The notes: generated by a model from the letters alone, not told the origin. A DNA stretch of 64,000 bases from CAYRZL01 sp964428795 (GCA_964428795.1 CAYRZL010000004.1:1-64000); one strand, 5' to 3'; positions 37,019-47,059 are shown, counted from the stretch's first letter. Program-made: numbers and translations.

Positions 37019-38581
37019 CTAATACGCATCAAAAACCTGTTTCGCGATAGGAACCGCATACTCGCTTCCCACGCCTGCTCCCTCCACGATAACTGCGATC
37101 GCAATATCCTCTTTTCCATCCTTGGAACAGTATCCCACAAACCAGGAATGACTCTCATCCTTTTTACTGCTGAACTCTGCGGTTCCGGTTTTACCCCCGG
37201 CACTGTAATCCTGCCCGGAAAGCTTACTTGCCGTTCCCTTTTCCACGACCGCATCCATATACTCCTTCAACTGTGCCGCTTCCGCGGAGGTCATGACAGA
37301 GCCATACTCAGACGGTTCATAAGTCTTAACTTCAATTCCGGCATCATTCTCCACGCGCTCCGTCACATAAGGGCGCATGACCACGCCGTCATTGTCAACA
37401 GCCGCAGCGATCATCGCCATATGAAGGGGCGTGACAAGCGTATCTCCTTGTCCGATCGCCGTCTGTGCCACCTTCGCCTCCGATTCATTCTTACTCAGCT
37501 CAAACCTGCTTTTACTGGAAGTAATGCCCGTTGGCAAGGCCTTATTAAACAACAGCTCTTCACAGGTGGAGGTAAAACGATTTGGATTCAGGCTCAGACC
37601 GATCTTTGCAAAGCTCGTATTGCAGGATTTTGCAAATGCCGTCTCAAGATCCAGATCGCCATGTACACTTCCGTCGTAACAATGCACATCAATACCTCCT
37701 GTTGTAATGGCTCCGGAACAATTATAAAAGAAATCATCATAATCATTCTTTTCACGCATATATTCCAGAGTTGTGACAATTTTGAAGGTGGAGCCCGGAG
37801 GATACAACCCCTGTGCCGCGCGATTTAAAAGTACCGTGCTGCTTTCATCTGATATTATATCATCCCAATTTGCCGCCAAAGTATTCGGGTCAAAATCCGG
37901 TTTTGATACCATGGCAAGCACTTTTCCGGTGGAAGGCTCCAATACAACCACCGCACCCTGCTGTCCGCCCAGCGCATTGTAAGCGGTCTCCTGCAATTTA
38001 TAATTCAGCGTGGTGATCACCGTATCTCCCTGACTCTTCTCATTTTTCAAATCATTGATCACCTGCGTCATAATAAAACTATGGGACTGCAGCAGCGAAA
38101 AATTCTCCTCTTTTTCTATACCTGATTTTCCGTTGCAGGAATATCCTACCACATGGGCAAACATGCTTCCATGCGGATAAATCCTGCTCTGGGAACCGTC
38201 ACTGTTCTCCTCACTGTAAGCCAGAAGTTCCCCGTCCTGGGAATAAATCGGTCCCCGCAGCACATTCTCTTCATAGGAATTTAACCTTGGATTATAGGAG
38301 CTGCTGATCACAGACTCGCTCTTAAACACCTGAAAATAAGCAAAATAGGCGATAAGGATACCAAACAAGGCGACAAACACATATGTGATAATGGCAAATT
38401 CCAGATTTCTACCGGATGACTTTGATTTCTTTTTCTTTGTTTTTGGCTCTTTTTCTTCCTCCGGAAGATGTTCCTTCAGATACTCTTCCAGATCTTCCTC
38501 GCTCAGAAGTATTTCCAGCTCGTCGTCCAGTTCGTCCCTCCTGGCGAGTTTCCTGCTCCTCATATCGTCGTCTCTTCTCAT
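37019..38581 (-). CDS. Class B penicillin-binding protein (transpeptidase)
   Basis: About 520 residues from ATG 38581; an in-frame GTG at 38590 is possible. A cytoplasmic tail of about 60 charged residues, then a membrane helix (AIITYVFVALFGILIAYFAY). The catalytic motifs are STFK (active serine), SCN and KTGTAEF, in the usual order. It cross-links septal or wall peptidoglycan with the FtsW-family polymerase encoded just upstream, the standard SEDS/bPBP pair. The first 170 or so bases overlap the end of that gene in another frame, so the long charged tail is dual-coding. The N-terminal dimer domain is short, as in PbpA-type proteins. Confidence 0.92.
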   Translation of the reverse strand: MRRDDDMRSRKLARRDELDDELEILLSEEDLEEYLKEHLPEEEKEPKTKKKKSKSSGRNLEFAIITYVFVALFGILIAYFAYFQVFKSESVISSSYNPRLNSYEENVLRGPIYSQDGELLAYSEENSDGSQSRIYPHGSMFAHVVGYSCNGKSGIEKEENFSLLQSHSFIMTQVINDLKNEKSQGDTVITTLNYKLQETAYNALGGQQGAVVVLEPSTGKVLAMVSKPDFDPNTLAANWDDIISDESSTVLLNRAAQGLYPPGSTFKIVTTLEYMREKNDYDDFFYNCSGAITTGGIDVHCYDGSVHGDLDLETAFAKSCNTSFAKIGLSLNPNRFTSTCEELLFNKALPTGITSSKSRFELSKNESEAKVAQTAIGQGDTLVTPLHMAMIAAAVDNDGVVMRPYVTERVENDAGIEVKTYEPSEYGSVMTSAEAAQLKEYMDAVVEKGTASKLSGQDYSAGGKTGTAEFSSKKDESHSWFVGYCSKDGKEDIAIAVIVEGAGVGSEYAVPIAKQVFDAY

Positions 38582-39893
38582 CCTCCTCACCTTCTTTCTC
38601 TCTCATAATGTATAATCCCTGTATGATCGCAAAAATAATCAGGGTACTGAGTATCGAGCTGCCGCCATGACTGATCAGCGGCAGGGTAACACCTGTCAGC
38701 GGAATACATTTGATCACTCCGCCGATGTTTAAGAATACCTGTATTCCATATACGGTTCCAAGTCCCAATGCAATCAGTTTGTAGAACTGATCCCTGATCT
38801 GCATGGCAATATTCAGAAACATCAAAAAACAACTGCAGCATACGAGAATCAGACATATTGCGAACAGACCTCCGAATTCTTCGGCAATAGCCGCAAAAAT
38901 GGCATCTTCATCCACCACGGGAATGGTCTGAGGCATACCCTGATATAATCCCATGCCAAACCAGCTTCCGGTCCCTATGGCAAACAGAGAATGGGCAATC
39001 TGCCAGCCCTCGTTCTCAATGACGCTGAACGGATCCTTCCATGCAGTCACCCTCTGCTGCACATGCGTAAACATCTTTGATGCCGCTATTGCTGCCACGG
39101 CCCCCACACCTAATCCGCCAAAAAAGTACAGCGGTTTTCTGGTCGCCACATAGAGCATAACCAGATATGCCACAAAGTAGATGAGCGCTGCGCCGAGATC
39201 CTTTGACAGTACAAGAATACCCACATGGATCACCGCGACGATCAGTGTGAGAAGCACCTGTTTTCGACTCGTATTCTCATACAGCATACAAGCCACAAAG
39301 AACACAAACACGATCTTGATAAACTCCGATGGCTGCAGACTGAATCCTGCAATGGTAAAGGACAATTTTGCTCCATAGCTGGTACTGCCCAACACTAAAA
39401 CGACGCCCAAAGCCAAAATGCCAAGCACTGCATAAAACCAGGTAAATTTCTTCAGAACTTTTATCTTGTGTATAAACAGAGGAATCAATATCGTAGCCAC
39501 AAATGCAATGGCAGCTACTTCAAACTGTTTTATGCTTTCCTCAAAATCCAGGCGGCACAGCACAATAAATCCGATGGACATCAGCATACACATATGATTT
39601 ACCACCAGTGCGGATGCCCTCTTGTAGATTACGCGGTAAATAAAAAAGACAAACAGGAAAAACAAAACTTGCGCTCCCCAGAATATCCATATTTTCAGTT
39701 CTTTTGTAACAGCAAAAATTACCCCGTAGGCATCCAGCTGGATTAAAAACATACAAAATACCTGCCGGCGGTTATGCTTCTTTACCTTCTCCTTAGGCAT
39801 TCCTCTGCGCAGGCAGGCAAAGCTCTCATAAGTATATATCGCAAACAATATGATAATCAAATATTTCGATATCTGAGCAATCAAATGTACCAT
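38409..39893 (-). CDS. FtsW/RodA/SpoVE-family peptidoglycan polymerase
   Basis: 494 residues with about ten membrane segments. SEDS hallmarks are present: LQPSEFIKIVFV, GAALIYFVAYLVMLY, AWKDPFS...GWQIAHSLFAIGTG and PLTGVTLPLISHGGSSIL. The C-terminal 65 residues are cytoplasmic, highly charged and Arg/Glu/Gly rich, reading into the transpeptidase gene. Start at 39893 with AGGAGAGTTTT upstream. It polymerises lipid II glycan strands. Which of divison, elongation or cortex it serves cannot be decided here. Confidence 0.92.
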   Translation of the reverse strand: MVHLIAQISKYLIIILFAIYTYESFACLRRGMPKEKVKKHNRRQVFCMFLIQLDAYGVIFAVTKELKIWIFWGAQVLFFLFVFFIYRVIYKRASALVVNHMCMLMSIGFIVLCRLDFEESIKQFEVAAIAFVATILIPLFIHKIKVLKKFTWFYAVLGILALGVVLVLGSTSYGAKLSFTIAGFSLQPSEFIKIVFVFFVACMLYENTSRKQVLLTLIVAVIHVGILVLSKDLGAALIYFVAYLVMLYVATRKPLYFFGGLGVGAVAAIAASKMFTHVQQRVTAWKDPFSVIENEGWQIAHSLFAIGTGSWFGMGLYQGMPQTIPVVDEDAIFAAIAEEFGGLFAICLILVCCSCFLMFLNIAMQIRDQFYKLIALGLGTVYGIQVFLNIGGVIKCIPLTGVTLPLISHGGSSILSTLIIFAIIQGLYIMREKEGEEDEKRRRYEEQETRQEGRTGRRAGNTSERGRSGRVSEGTSSGGRKRAKNKEKEIKVIR

Positions 39894-39914
39894 AAAACTC
39901 TCCTAAACACAGGA

Positions 39915-42173
39915 CTATTCTACGCCCCGTTTAAAATGTCCGTTTGTAAAATCCTGTCCATAATCCTCAGTTCCTACAAACTCGCCCTTTAAAAATGCCC
40001 GTTCATATAAGTTCAGACATTTCTCTATCTCATTTACTGACTCCCGCACAAAATTCATGCGCAAGCCGCCAAATCCCATTTTCGCAATGCTGTGATTCTG
40101 ATGAAACAGCATCTGGGGCTGGCTATTGTAAATTACATTATAACAGTCAACACAATTTGCGGATATTAAAAAATTCTTAAAATATCGGTCTTCAAGATAC
40201 AGCTTCTTTTCTTTTCCGCTGTTTTTTCTGCATCCAACGGTCGTATTCCACAGACATTGAGCAGATATCATCATCGGAAGATAGCCATACACACAAAAAT
40301 CACTGTTCCTGTTTTTCCGTTCTATCAGTTCTTTTTTGTTCAATTCATAGGGTGCGCAAAAACGCACATCCGATATTTTTCTTTTACCTTCATCTATCAT
40401 ATCCGCAAACTCAGACAAAGCCTCTCCTGTCCAGGTATAGCATCCAGCCTCAAACAGCAAGGTCTTTTCCTGTCCGGATGAGGCAAATTCACCTAAAACT
40501 CCTGCTGCCCACGCCGCACCGTCAATACCGGATACTGCCAGACCTGCCGGCTGCTCTCCCCGCATCTCCTTTATCAACTCATCATAAAACAGGCGGGTCT
40601 TTTCCCGGAAGATAACTGGAAGCTTTAAATAGCCTTTTTTTCCATGATTTCCAATCTGCTGCAAATAAAGCTCCAGCTCCCTTGCATACTGCCCCGGTGA
40701 GGTACAGCTCTGAAACAATTCCGCATCCAGAATAATATCTGTGACGCAGGAATGTTCCAGCAAAGGCTGAAGCTGACTTCTCTGACATATGGATACGGTA
40801 AGCCTGCCGGGAAAATCCGTCAGACCGGATTCTGTTTTTTCTGCCCCCTCTTCTCCTGCATGATGCTTTACCGGGTCAGCCTGCACAGTTCTGCGATAAG
40901 GCGCCAGCAACTCGTTTTTCATCTGCTCCATCCCGTCTCTGCGAAGCCGGCTTAACGCCTGTACCGGAACAAACAGACCGTCATCTGCGATCACATCCAG
41001 GTGTCCGAACACAAAAGGAGTATCCCCCATCTTGCTGATCCGCTTTCGCAATTCTTCCTCCGTCACCGGACGCTTCTGTGCTGTATCCGGGATATTTCCC
41101 TGTACCGACACCGCCGCATCCCCATCATACAGGCTCAACTGTATGGGCTGTCCGGGAAGTACGGTAAGACAGCCAAAAATCTCTCTCTTTGTCTCTTCCG
41201 GCAGAATAACTGCGTCCTTTTTCCCGCTGTGGCTTGGATTTTTCATTGCAAGCATATCCGCACCATTGTGTCTGTGATAATACCCATCCGTAAATCCGCT
41301 GCGGTTTCCAAGGTCAAACAGTCGTTTTTCGTCTACTTTCGACACATGGTATTTTTCCGCTCCCACCTCTGCCAAATGATCCACATATCTGCGGTAGATG
41401 GCAGTAACTCCTGCCGCATACTCCGCCTGCTTCATCCGCCCCTCGATTTTCAGGGAATCCACGCCGCATGCTGCCAGCTTAGGCAGCAGATTGATCGTAC
41501 AAAGATCCTTCAGGCTGAGCACATATTTATCCCCGGGATTTAATATTTTTCCTTTTTCATCTTTTACCTGATATGCCAGACGACAGGGCTGGGCACATCT
41601 GCCCCGGTTGCCGCTTCTGCCGCCCAGCAGACTGCTGAACAGGCATTGACCGGAATAACAATAGCACAACGCTCCGTGGACAAAGCATTCCAGCTCAATG
41701 TCCACACTGTGGTCTATCACAGCCACTTCCTCTGCGGACAGCTCTCGTGCCGGAACAATACGACTGACACCGTTATCCTTCAGATACGCCGCTCCCGCTC
41801 TGGAAGTCACAGACATCTGCGTACTGGCATGGATCGCCATCTGCGGAAACCATGTACGCACCTGACGCAGTACGCCCATATCCTGTACGATTACTGCATC
41901 CAGCCCTGCCTCATAAAGAGGACGCAGATATTCAAATAACATCTCATCTAACTCCTGCTGCTTTAACAGGGTATTGACGGTGAGATATACCCTGCGCTCC
42001 CTGATATGAGCATAGTCGATCGCCCTCAGCACCTCTTCTGTATTAAAATTTGATGCATAGGCTCTTGCTCCAAACAGATCGCCGCCCAGATAAACAGCGT
42101 CCGCTCCTGCGGCAATGACTTTTTTGAATATGTCAAACGAACCTGCCGGAGCTAAAACTTCCATTTTTTTCAT
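39915..42173 (-). CDS. Peptidase U32-family protein (RlhA/TrhP type)
   Basis: 752 residues. The N-terminal half matches U32: MEVLAPAGSFDIFKKVIAAG, ADAVYLGGDLFGARAYASNF, VQDMGVLRQVRTWFP, the ECFVHGALCYCYSGQCLFSS cysteine region and GNRGRCAQPCRLAY. The second half contains the DUF3656-type insertion and more cysteines (NCVDCYN) in the C-terminal domain. Homologues RlhA and TrhP hydroxylate cytidine or uridine in 23S rRNA and tRNA; others were called collagenases. An RNA hydroxylation role is the better guess. Lies between ruvB and ftsW-type genes, in one run. Confidence 0.9.
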   Translation of the reverse strand: MKKMEVLAPAGSFDIFKKVIAAGADAVYLGGDLFGARAYASNFNTEEVLRAIDYAHIRERRVYLTVNTLLKQQELDEMLFEYLRPLYEAGLDAVIVQDMGVLRQVRTWFPQMAIHASTQMSVTSRAGAAYLKDNGVSRIVPARELSAEEVAVIDHSVDIELECFVHGALCYCYSGQCLFSSLLGGRSGNRGRCAQPCRLAYQVKDEKGKILNPGDKYVLSLKDLCTINLLPKLAACGVDSLKIEGRMKQAEYAAGVTAIYRRYVDHLAEVGAEKYHVSKVDEKRLFDLGNRSGFTDGYYHRHNGADMLAMKNPSHSGKKDAVILPEETKREIFGCLTVLPGQPIQLSLYDGDAAVSVQGNIPDTAQKRPVTEEELRKRISKMGDTPFVFGHLDVIADDGLFVPVQALSRLRRDGMEQMKNELLAPYRRTVQADPVKHHAGEEGAEKTESGLTDFPGRLTVSICQRSQLQPLLEHSCVTDIILDAELFQSCTSPGQYARELELYLQQIGNHGKKGYLKLPVIFREKTRLFYDELIKEMRGEQPAGLAVSGIDGAAWAAGVLGEFASSGQEKTLLFEAGCYTWTGEALSEFADMIDEGKRKISDVRFCAPYELNKKELIERKNRNSDFCVYGYLPMMISAQCLWNTTVGCRKNSGKEKKLYLEDRYFKNFLISANCVDCYNVIYNSQPQMLFHQNHSIAKMGFGGLRMNFVRESVNEIEKCLNLYERAFLKGEFVGTEDYGQDFTNGHFKRGVE

Positions 42174-42232
42174 TTCTGCCCCTTTTCTACTATTTGGGAA
42201 GAGGCTGTTGTCAAAACAACCCCAATAAAAAT

Positions 42233-43243
42233 CTACTCTTTTTCCGTATACTGATCTTCCAGACCAAAATGACGATACGCAAATTCCGTCACGACACGCC
42301 CTCTCGGTGTGCGGTTGATAAATCCGTTTTTCACAAGATACGGTTCATACACATCCTCGATCGTACCTGCATCCTCACCGATCGCTGCCGCCAGCGTATC
42401 CAGTCCAATGGGTCCCCCGTTAAATTTCTGAATGACCGTAAGCAGCAGTCCTCTGTCATTCTTATCCAGACCAAGCCGGTCTACCTCCAGCAGATCCAAC
42501 GCAAAGGATGCGACCTCTTTTGTAATAACGCCATCATATTTTACCTGCGCAAAATCCCTCACCCGCTTTAACAGGCGGTTTGCCAGACGGGGCGTTCCTC
42601 TGGAACGACATGCCATCTCCATGGCTCCGTCCTCCTCGATCTCCACCTTCAGCTTTGCCGCGGACTGCAGGATGATCGTCTTTAACTCCTCCGGTGTATA
42701 AAATTCCAGATGATGCACCACGCCAAACCGGTCTCTGAGCGGAGCAGACAAAAGACCTGCTCTCGTGGTCGCTCCCACCAGCGTGAAACGAGGCAGATCC
42801 AGCCGGATGGAGCGGGCAGTGGCGCCCTTTCCCACCATAATATCTATGGCATAATCCTCCATAGCCGGATAAAGCACCTCCTCCACCTGACGGTTCAGAC
42901 GATGAATCTCATCAATGAATAAAATATCACCCTCCTGCAGATTGCTCAAAATCGCCGCCATCTCTCCGGGCTTGGCGATAGCCGGACCGGATGTGATCTT
43001 AATATGTACATCCATCTCATTTGCAATGATCGAGGCAAGGGTTGTCTTTCCCAGTCCCGGCGGGCCATAAAACAACACATGATCCAGGGATTCTCCCCTT
43101 CCCTTTGCCGCTTCTATATAAACACGGAGATTACTCTTTATCTTTTCCTGACCAATATATTCCTCCAGCCGCACAGGCCGGAGGCTTTTTTCATTTTTAA
43201 TATCCTCTTCCTGAATCTGCGTGGAAATCACTCTCTTTGCCAT
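42233..43243 (-). CDS. ruvB: Holliday junction helicase motor RuvB
   Basis: 336 residues. Walker A GPPGLGKTT (about 61-69), Walker B LFIDEIHRLN, sensor region GATTRAGLLSAPLRDRFG and a C-terminal winged helix (GPIGLDTLAAAIGEDAGTIE, TPRGRVVT). RuvB hexamers drive branch migration with RuvA, encoded just upstream. AAAGGTGTTTCT precedes the start. Full length and normal for the family. Confidence 0.98.
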   Translation of the reverse strand: MAKRVISTQIQEEDIKNEKSLRPVRLEEYIGQEKIKSNLRVYIEAAKGRGESLDHVLFYGPPGLGKTTLASIIANEMDVHIKITSGPAIAKPGEMAAILSNLQEGDILFIDEIHRLNRQVEEVLYPAMEDYAIDIMVGKGATARSIRLDLPRFTLVGATTRAGLLSAPLRDRFGVVHHLEFYTPEELKTIILQSAAKLKVEIEEDGAMEMACRSRGTPRLANRLLKRVRDFAQVKYDGVITKEVASFALDLLEVDRLGLDKNDRGLLLTVIQKFNGGPIGLDTLAAAIGEDAGTIEDVYEPYLVKNGFINRTPRGRVVTEFAYRHFGLEDQYTEKE

Positions 43244-43289
43244 AGAAACACCTTTCTATTTTCATAACCGTTCGGAACAGTTATCTATC

Positions 43290-43904
43290 TTAAATAAATG
43301 CCATCTTTTTAAGAGCGGCTTTTAAAATATCCTCTACTTCCATGTCCTCCGAAGGAATATCACTGAGTACCTTCAAAGCGTCGGAGGCGGAATAGCCAAG
43401 TGCTGTCAAAGCCTCCACAGCCTCATTCTTATTCCTGTTTTTACTCTCTTTTATGCTTACGTCCCCTGCTTTGGCATAGCTGTGTTCAAATACCTCTTCC
43501 AGCTTCAGCTTATCCTTCAATTCAATGATCAGACGCTGCGCAGTTTTATTTCCGATGCCCGGCGCTTTTGCAATGGTTTTTGCATCGTCTGCCAGAACTG
43601 CAAAACGAAGATCATCCGCCGATAACACAGAAAGGATCGCCAAAGCTCCCTTTGGTCCGATTCCATTCACATTGATCAGCATTTTAAACAGATTCAGATC
43701 ATCATTCGACAAAAATCCATACAGGCAGAAAATATCCTCCCGCACATACAGATAGGTATATATTTTTACTTCGGCTCCGACAGACGGAAGATCGTCCAGC
43801 ATACTGGCAGGAACCCGGATACTATAACCGATTCCCTGATTTTCCACTACAATCTGTTCTTCACTGATCGTCACCAGCGTTCCCTTTATATATGCATACA
43901 TCAT
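43290..43904 (-). CDS. ruvA: Holliday junction binding protein RuvA
   Basis: About 204 residues from ATG 43904 (or 43901, MYAYIKG, the usual family start). The frame is open up to 43982, but the extra 26 residues are unlike RuvA. OB-fold N-terminus (MYAYIKGTLVTISEEQIVVE), helix-hairpin-helix motifs (LINVNGIGPKGALAIL, KAPGIGNKTAQRLIIELKDK) and the C-terminal domain (AVEALTALGYSASDALKVL) that contacts RuvB. Upstream of ruvB, the usual pair. Confidence 0.96.
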   Translation of the reverse strand: MMYAYIKGTLVTISEEQIVVENQGIGYSIRVPASMLDDLPSVGAEVKIYTYLYVREDIFCLYGFLSNDDLNLFKMLINVNGIGPKGALAILSVLSADDLRFAVLADDAKTIAKAPGIGNKTAQRLIIELKDKLKLEEVFEHSYAKAGDVSIKESKNRNKNEAVEALTALGYSASDALKVLSDIPSEDMEVEDILKAALKKMAFI

Positions 43905-43981
43905 GTTTCTCTTACTCTGAGTACCTTTCTTTTCTTTCAACGAAGCTGCTCTGATCCGATGCCCAGCAGCCATGTCCGCCA

Positions 43982-44371
43982 TTACTGGGCAATGGAATCA
44001 AATTCTGATTCTTCAGAACCTTCGATCTCCACCACCAGCTTGTGGGGCAGACATACGATCGTCTCTCCGGTTTTGGAGATTGGTTTCATATCCACACAGA
44101 CCTGATCCGGGCAATCCGCATCTGTCATATTTACCACCCCATCTGTGATTTCAAGATAGTTGGAGCCATAATCCGTCTCTATCACGTCCGTCCTGTCCTC
44201 GTCCAGCGGATATCTTTTAAATTCTTCCCCGTCCACCTTTACAACCGCATATCCTGCCGCATCTGCTCCCTTCTTATACTGCCGGAACGCAAACAGAAGA
44301 ATCACAGCCGCAACAATGATTACAAGAATCAAAATAATGTCATTTTTTGCGCTGTGCTTCTTACTCTCCAT
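43982..44371 (-). CDS. NusG domain II-containing membrane-anchored protein
   Basis: About 129 residues from ATG 44371, preceded by GAGG; longer starts reach into miaB. One N-terminal membrane helix (IILILVIIVAAVILLFAF) and an outer domain with KVDGEEFKRYPL, LEITDGVVNMTDADCPDQVC and GETIVCLPHKLVVEI, which is the NusG_II (DUF1312-like) pattern with two cysteines in CPDQVC and one in VCLPH. Found widely in Firmicutes next to FMN or redox proteins; role unknown. Overlaps the miaB end by 11 bp. Confidence 0.85.
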   Translation of the reverse strand: MESKKHSAKNDIILILVIIVAAVILLFAFRQYKKGADAAGYAVVKVDGEEFKRYPLDEDRTDVIETDYGSNYLEITDGVVNMTDADCPDQVCVDMKPISKTGETIVCLPHKLVVEIEGSEESEFDSIAQ

Positions 44372-45836
44372 CTTCCACCTCACAGAGTTCACCGATATAA
44401 TAAAATCCTTTGCACTGTGTCAAACGTACAGAGACGATCTGTCCGATCAGCTCTGCCCCGCCGGGCAGATGAACGACACTATTGTTATCCATACGCCCGG
44501 TAACAAGGCTGTCATCCTGTTCATTGACCTGTTCCACCAAAACCTGCTGTATACTTCCGGTATAGCCTTCCGCCTTTCTCGTGGCAATCTGCTGTACCTC
44601 TTTTAACAGCCGGTCAAATCTTGGTTTGATCACTTCTTCCGGCACCTGTTCTTCCATAGAGGCTGCGGGTGTTCCGGTTCTCTTTGAATAGATAAAAGTA
44701 AAGGCGCTGTCATACCCTACGCGCTGTACCACATCCATAGTTTCCGCAAAATCCTCCTCCGTCTCTCCCGGGAAGCCAACGATAATGTCCGTAGTCAGTG
44801 CAATATCCGGTATGGCTGCCCGAATACGATCCACCAGGGCAAGATAGCTTTCTTTGTCGTATCTGCGGTTCATGATCTTTAAAATACGACTGCTGCCGGA
44901 TTGCAGAGGCAAATGCAGATGATGACAGATTTTTTTCGATCTGCTCATAACCCGGATCAGCTCATCGGAAAGATCCTTCGGATGAGACGTCATAAACCGG
45001 ATGCGTTTTATTCCTTCGATATCCTCCAGCATAGTAAGAAGCTGTGCAAAGCTGCATGGTTTTTCCAGATTTTTTCCATAAGAATTTACATTCTGTCCCA
45101 GAAGCATGATCTCCACCACGCCATCATTTACAAAATCCCGTACTTCCTTTACGATATCCTCCGGCAGTCTGCTCCGCTCTCGTCCTCTGACATAGGGCAC
45201 GATACAATAGCTGCAAAAATTGTTGCAGCCAAACATAATATTTACCCCGGTTTTGAAACTGTATTTTCTGCGGTTGGGCAGATTCTCCACGATCTTGTCT
45301 GTATCTTCCCATACATCGATCACCGTTTTCTTCGCCTGTGCCGCCTGCACATACAATTCCGCAAATTTAAAAATATTGTGAGTGCCAAAAATCAGATCCA
45401 CAAATCCATAGCTTTTTCTGATCTTCTCCACTACAGCCGGCTCCTGCATCATACAGCCGCACAAGGCGATCATCATGTGCGGATTTTTCTTTTTGAATCC
45501 GTTCAGATAGCCCAGTCTGCCATACACCTTGTTATTTGCATTCTCTCTGACTGTGCAGGTATTATAGATCACAAAGTCCGCATCCTCCGATTCACTTTTC
45601 ACATAACCGATCTGTTCTAAAATACCGGCAAGCTTCTCGGAATCCCTTGCATTCATCTGACACCCGAAGGTAGTGGTGCACGCGGTGAGCGGTCTGCCCA
45701 TCTCCTCCTGTCTTTCCCGTACCAGCCTCCTTGCCTTCAGAAGAAAATAGTATTGTCTATCCGGCTCCGTCTCCGGAACCGGACCGTCCGTATCCATCTG
45801 TCTGAAAATTTCTTCTAATTCCTGATTCGTAATCAT
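44361..45836 (-). CDS. miaB: tRNA-2-methylthio-N6-dimethylallyladenosine synthase MiaB
   Basis: 491 residues. N-terminal UPF0004 domain (TTFGCQMNARDSEKLAGILE) with cysteines for the auxiliary [4Fe-4S] cluster, radical SAM cluster motif GCNNFCSYC (CxxxCxxC), IVGFPGETEEDFAETM and a C-terminal TRAM domain (LVEQVNEQDDSLVTGRM). Adds the methylthio group to i6A37 of tRNA. No clear ribosome site is seen upstream; a 7-bp hairpin at 45853-45872 lies between it and the phosphatase gene. Confidence 0.96.
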   Translation of the reverse strand: MITNQELEEIFRQMDTDGPVPETEPDRQYYFLLKARRLVRERQEEMGRPLTACTTTFGCQMNARDSEKLAGILEQIGYVKSESEDADFVIYNTCTVRENANNKVYGRLGYLNGFKKKNPHMMIALCGCMMQEPAVVEKIRKSYGFVDLIFGTHNIFKFAELYVQAAQAKKTVIDVWEDTDKIVENLPNRRKYSFKTGVNIMFGCNNFCSYCIVPYVRGRERSRLPEDIVKEVRDFVNDGVVEIMLLGQNVNSYGKNLEKPCSFAQLLTMLEDIEGIKRIRFMTSHPKDLSDELIRVMSRSKKICHHLHLPLQSGSSRILKIMNRRYDKESYLALVDRIRAAIPDIALTTDIIVGFPGETEEDFAETMDVVQRVGYDSAFTFIYSKRTGTPAASMEEQVPEEVIKPRFDRLLKEVQQIATRKAEGYTGSIQQVLVEQVNEQDDSLVTGRMDNNSVVHLPGGAELIGQIVSVRLTQCKGFYYIGELCEVEDGE

Positions 45837-45886
45837 ATTGTTTTTAAGCAGCTACAGGCACTGCCGCCTGTAACCGCCATCACTCC

Positions 45887-47059
45887 TTAAAAATAATGCA
45901 CTCTCACGGTGATACCCATTTTTTCCGTCACCGCAACAAAACTCTCCAGAATGGTACTTCTCGGAGAAATATGGAAAGGCAGGATCTTATCCGCATATGC
46001 TTCATTCACTGCTTTTCCCACATAAATATTTAACAGGGTACAATCATCAATAATATAATTCACAATATTAGATGCCCCATTGTCTTTGCCCAGCTCCTCA
46101 AAAAACTCCTCCGGCACATCCTCTTTTGTATACATCTCCAGCATCTCAATGACACGATGCAGCGTAACCACACCCTCCGTAACCAGTTCAATTCCGTCAA
46201 TTTGTGACATAGGCGGAATGTCCGGATCAAGGGGAGCATAGGAAGGCTTTATCTCTTTTCCCAGCTCTCTCGCAACGATCTTACCTGACACGCCGCCGCT
46301 GACGATATGTACTCCCTTCTGATGCATAAATTCATATACCATCCTTGCATCATCCGCCGGATCTACCGGTGGCCCGGTGAGAATATTCAAAATATGCTCT
46401 TCCTGTATTCTTGCAACTGCAAGCGTCGTATCATCACTGGGCTTCTGACCATACAGGTCATAACATGCACTGCTGAGCAAATCTGCCATTCCGGAAGCGG
46501 AGCGGGTCTGCTTTGTACATTTTAAAGCATAATCCGCAATATTCTGCCAGTCCCATCCGTAATTGATCACATCCCCGGTACCGCAATAGATGGCACCGTC
46601 ACTCATCAGCACAAAGGTATCCCCAACTTCCACCTGAAAGCGAAATTCTTTGATCAGTTTTCCTTCCAGCACCCGCTCTGCATATGGAATCTTCATCAGC
46701 TTTCCATCGTGTATATAAATGCAGCCCGGCGTATCAAAATCTACCAGATAAGCATTTCCGTCATCAAACACCTGCAGAATCGTAAACGTGGAATATGCCA
46801 CACCGTTAACACTGGATATGGGAAGGGTCTTTGCAATGGTCTCCACCGCATCATCAATACTCAGCTCATTCTGAAACAGGGTACTTAAAATCTTTGACGT
46901 CAGGGTTGCAAGAATATTTGCACGCACACCGCTGCCCATTCCGTCTGATAATATCATGATCTTGGAATGCTCTGTACGGACGATCTCTACCTTGTCCCCG
47001 CACAGCTCCTCACCAAAATGATTCAGGCTCTTATAAGCCATATCTACCGCAATTCTCAT
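45887..47059 (-). CDS. SpoIIE/PP2C-type serine phosphatase linked to sensory hydrogenase
   Basis: 390 residues. Phosphatase core with metal-binding Asp motifs LSDGMGSGVRAN, VLMSDGAIYCG and SDDTTLAVARI in the first 230 residues. The C-terminal 160 residues are an unfamiliar domain (HIVSGGVSGKIVARELG, ...MEMYTKEDVPEEFF). The start overlaps the hydrogenase stop by 4 bp (ATGA). In clostridia a phosphatase of this kind is typically paired with HydS/HsfB-type hydrogenases, suggesting that the hydrogenase senses H2 or redox state and passes the signal by dephosphorylation. The target is unknown; no anti-sigma-factor antagonist is in view. Confidence 0.88.
   Translation of the reverse strand: MRIAVDMAYKSLNHFGEELCGDKVEIVRTEHSKIMILSDGMGSGVRANILATLTSKILSTLFQNELSIDDAVETIAKTLPISSVNGVAYSTFTILQVFDDGNAYLVDFDTPGCIYIHDGKLMKIPYAERVLEGKLIKEFRFQVEVGDTFVLMSDGAIYCGTGDVINYGWDWQNIADYALKCTKQTRSASGMADLLSSACYDLYGQKPSDDTTLAVARIQEEHILNILTGPPVDPADDARMVYEFMHQKGVHIVSGGVSGKIVARELGKEIKPSYAPLDPDIPPMSQIDGIELVTEGVVTLHRVIEMLEMYTKEDVPEEFFEELGKDNGASNIVNYIIDDCTLLNIYVGKAVNEAYADKILPFHISPRSTILESFVAVTEKMGITVRVHYF

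Noticed and set aside
43905..43982. Extended RuvA start
   Set aside because: The 26 extra residues (MADMAAGHRIRAAS...) precede the normal MYAYIKG beginning and are unlike the family.
45853..45872. Hairpin TACAGGC/GCCTGTA as terminator between the phosphatase gene and miaB
   Set aside because: Stem is short and not followed by a T run; at most a weak attenuator or a structure near the miaB start.
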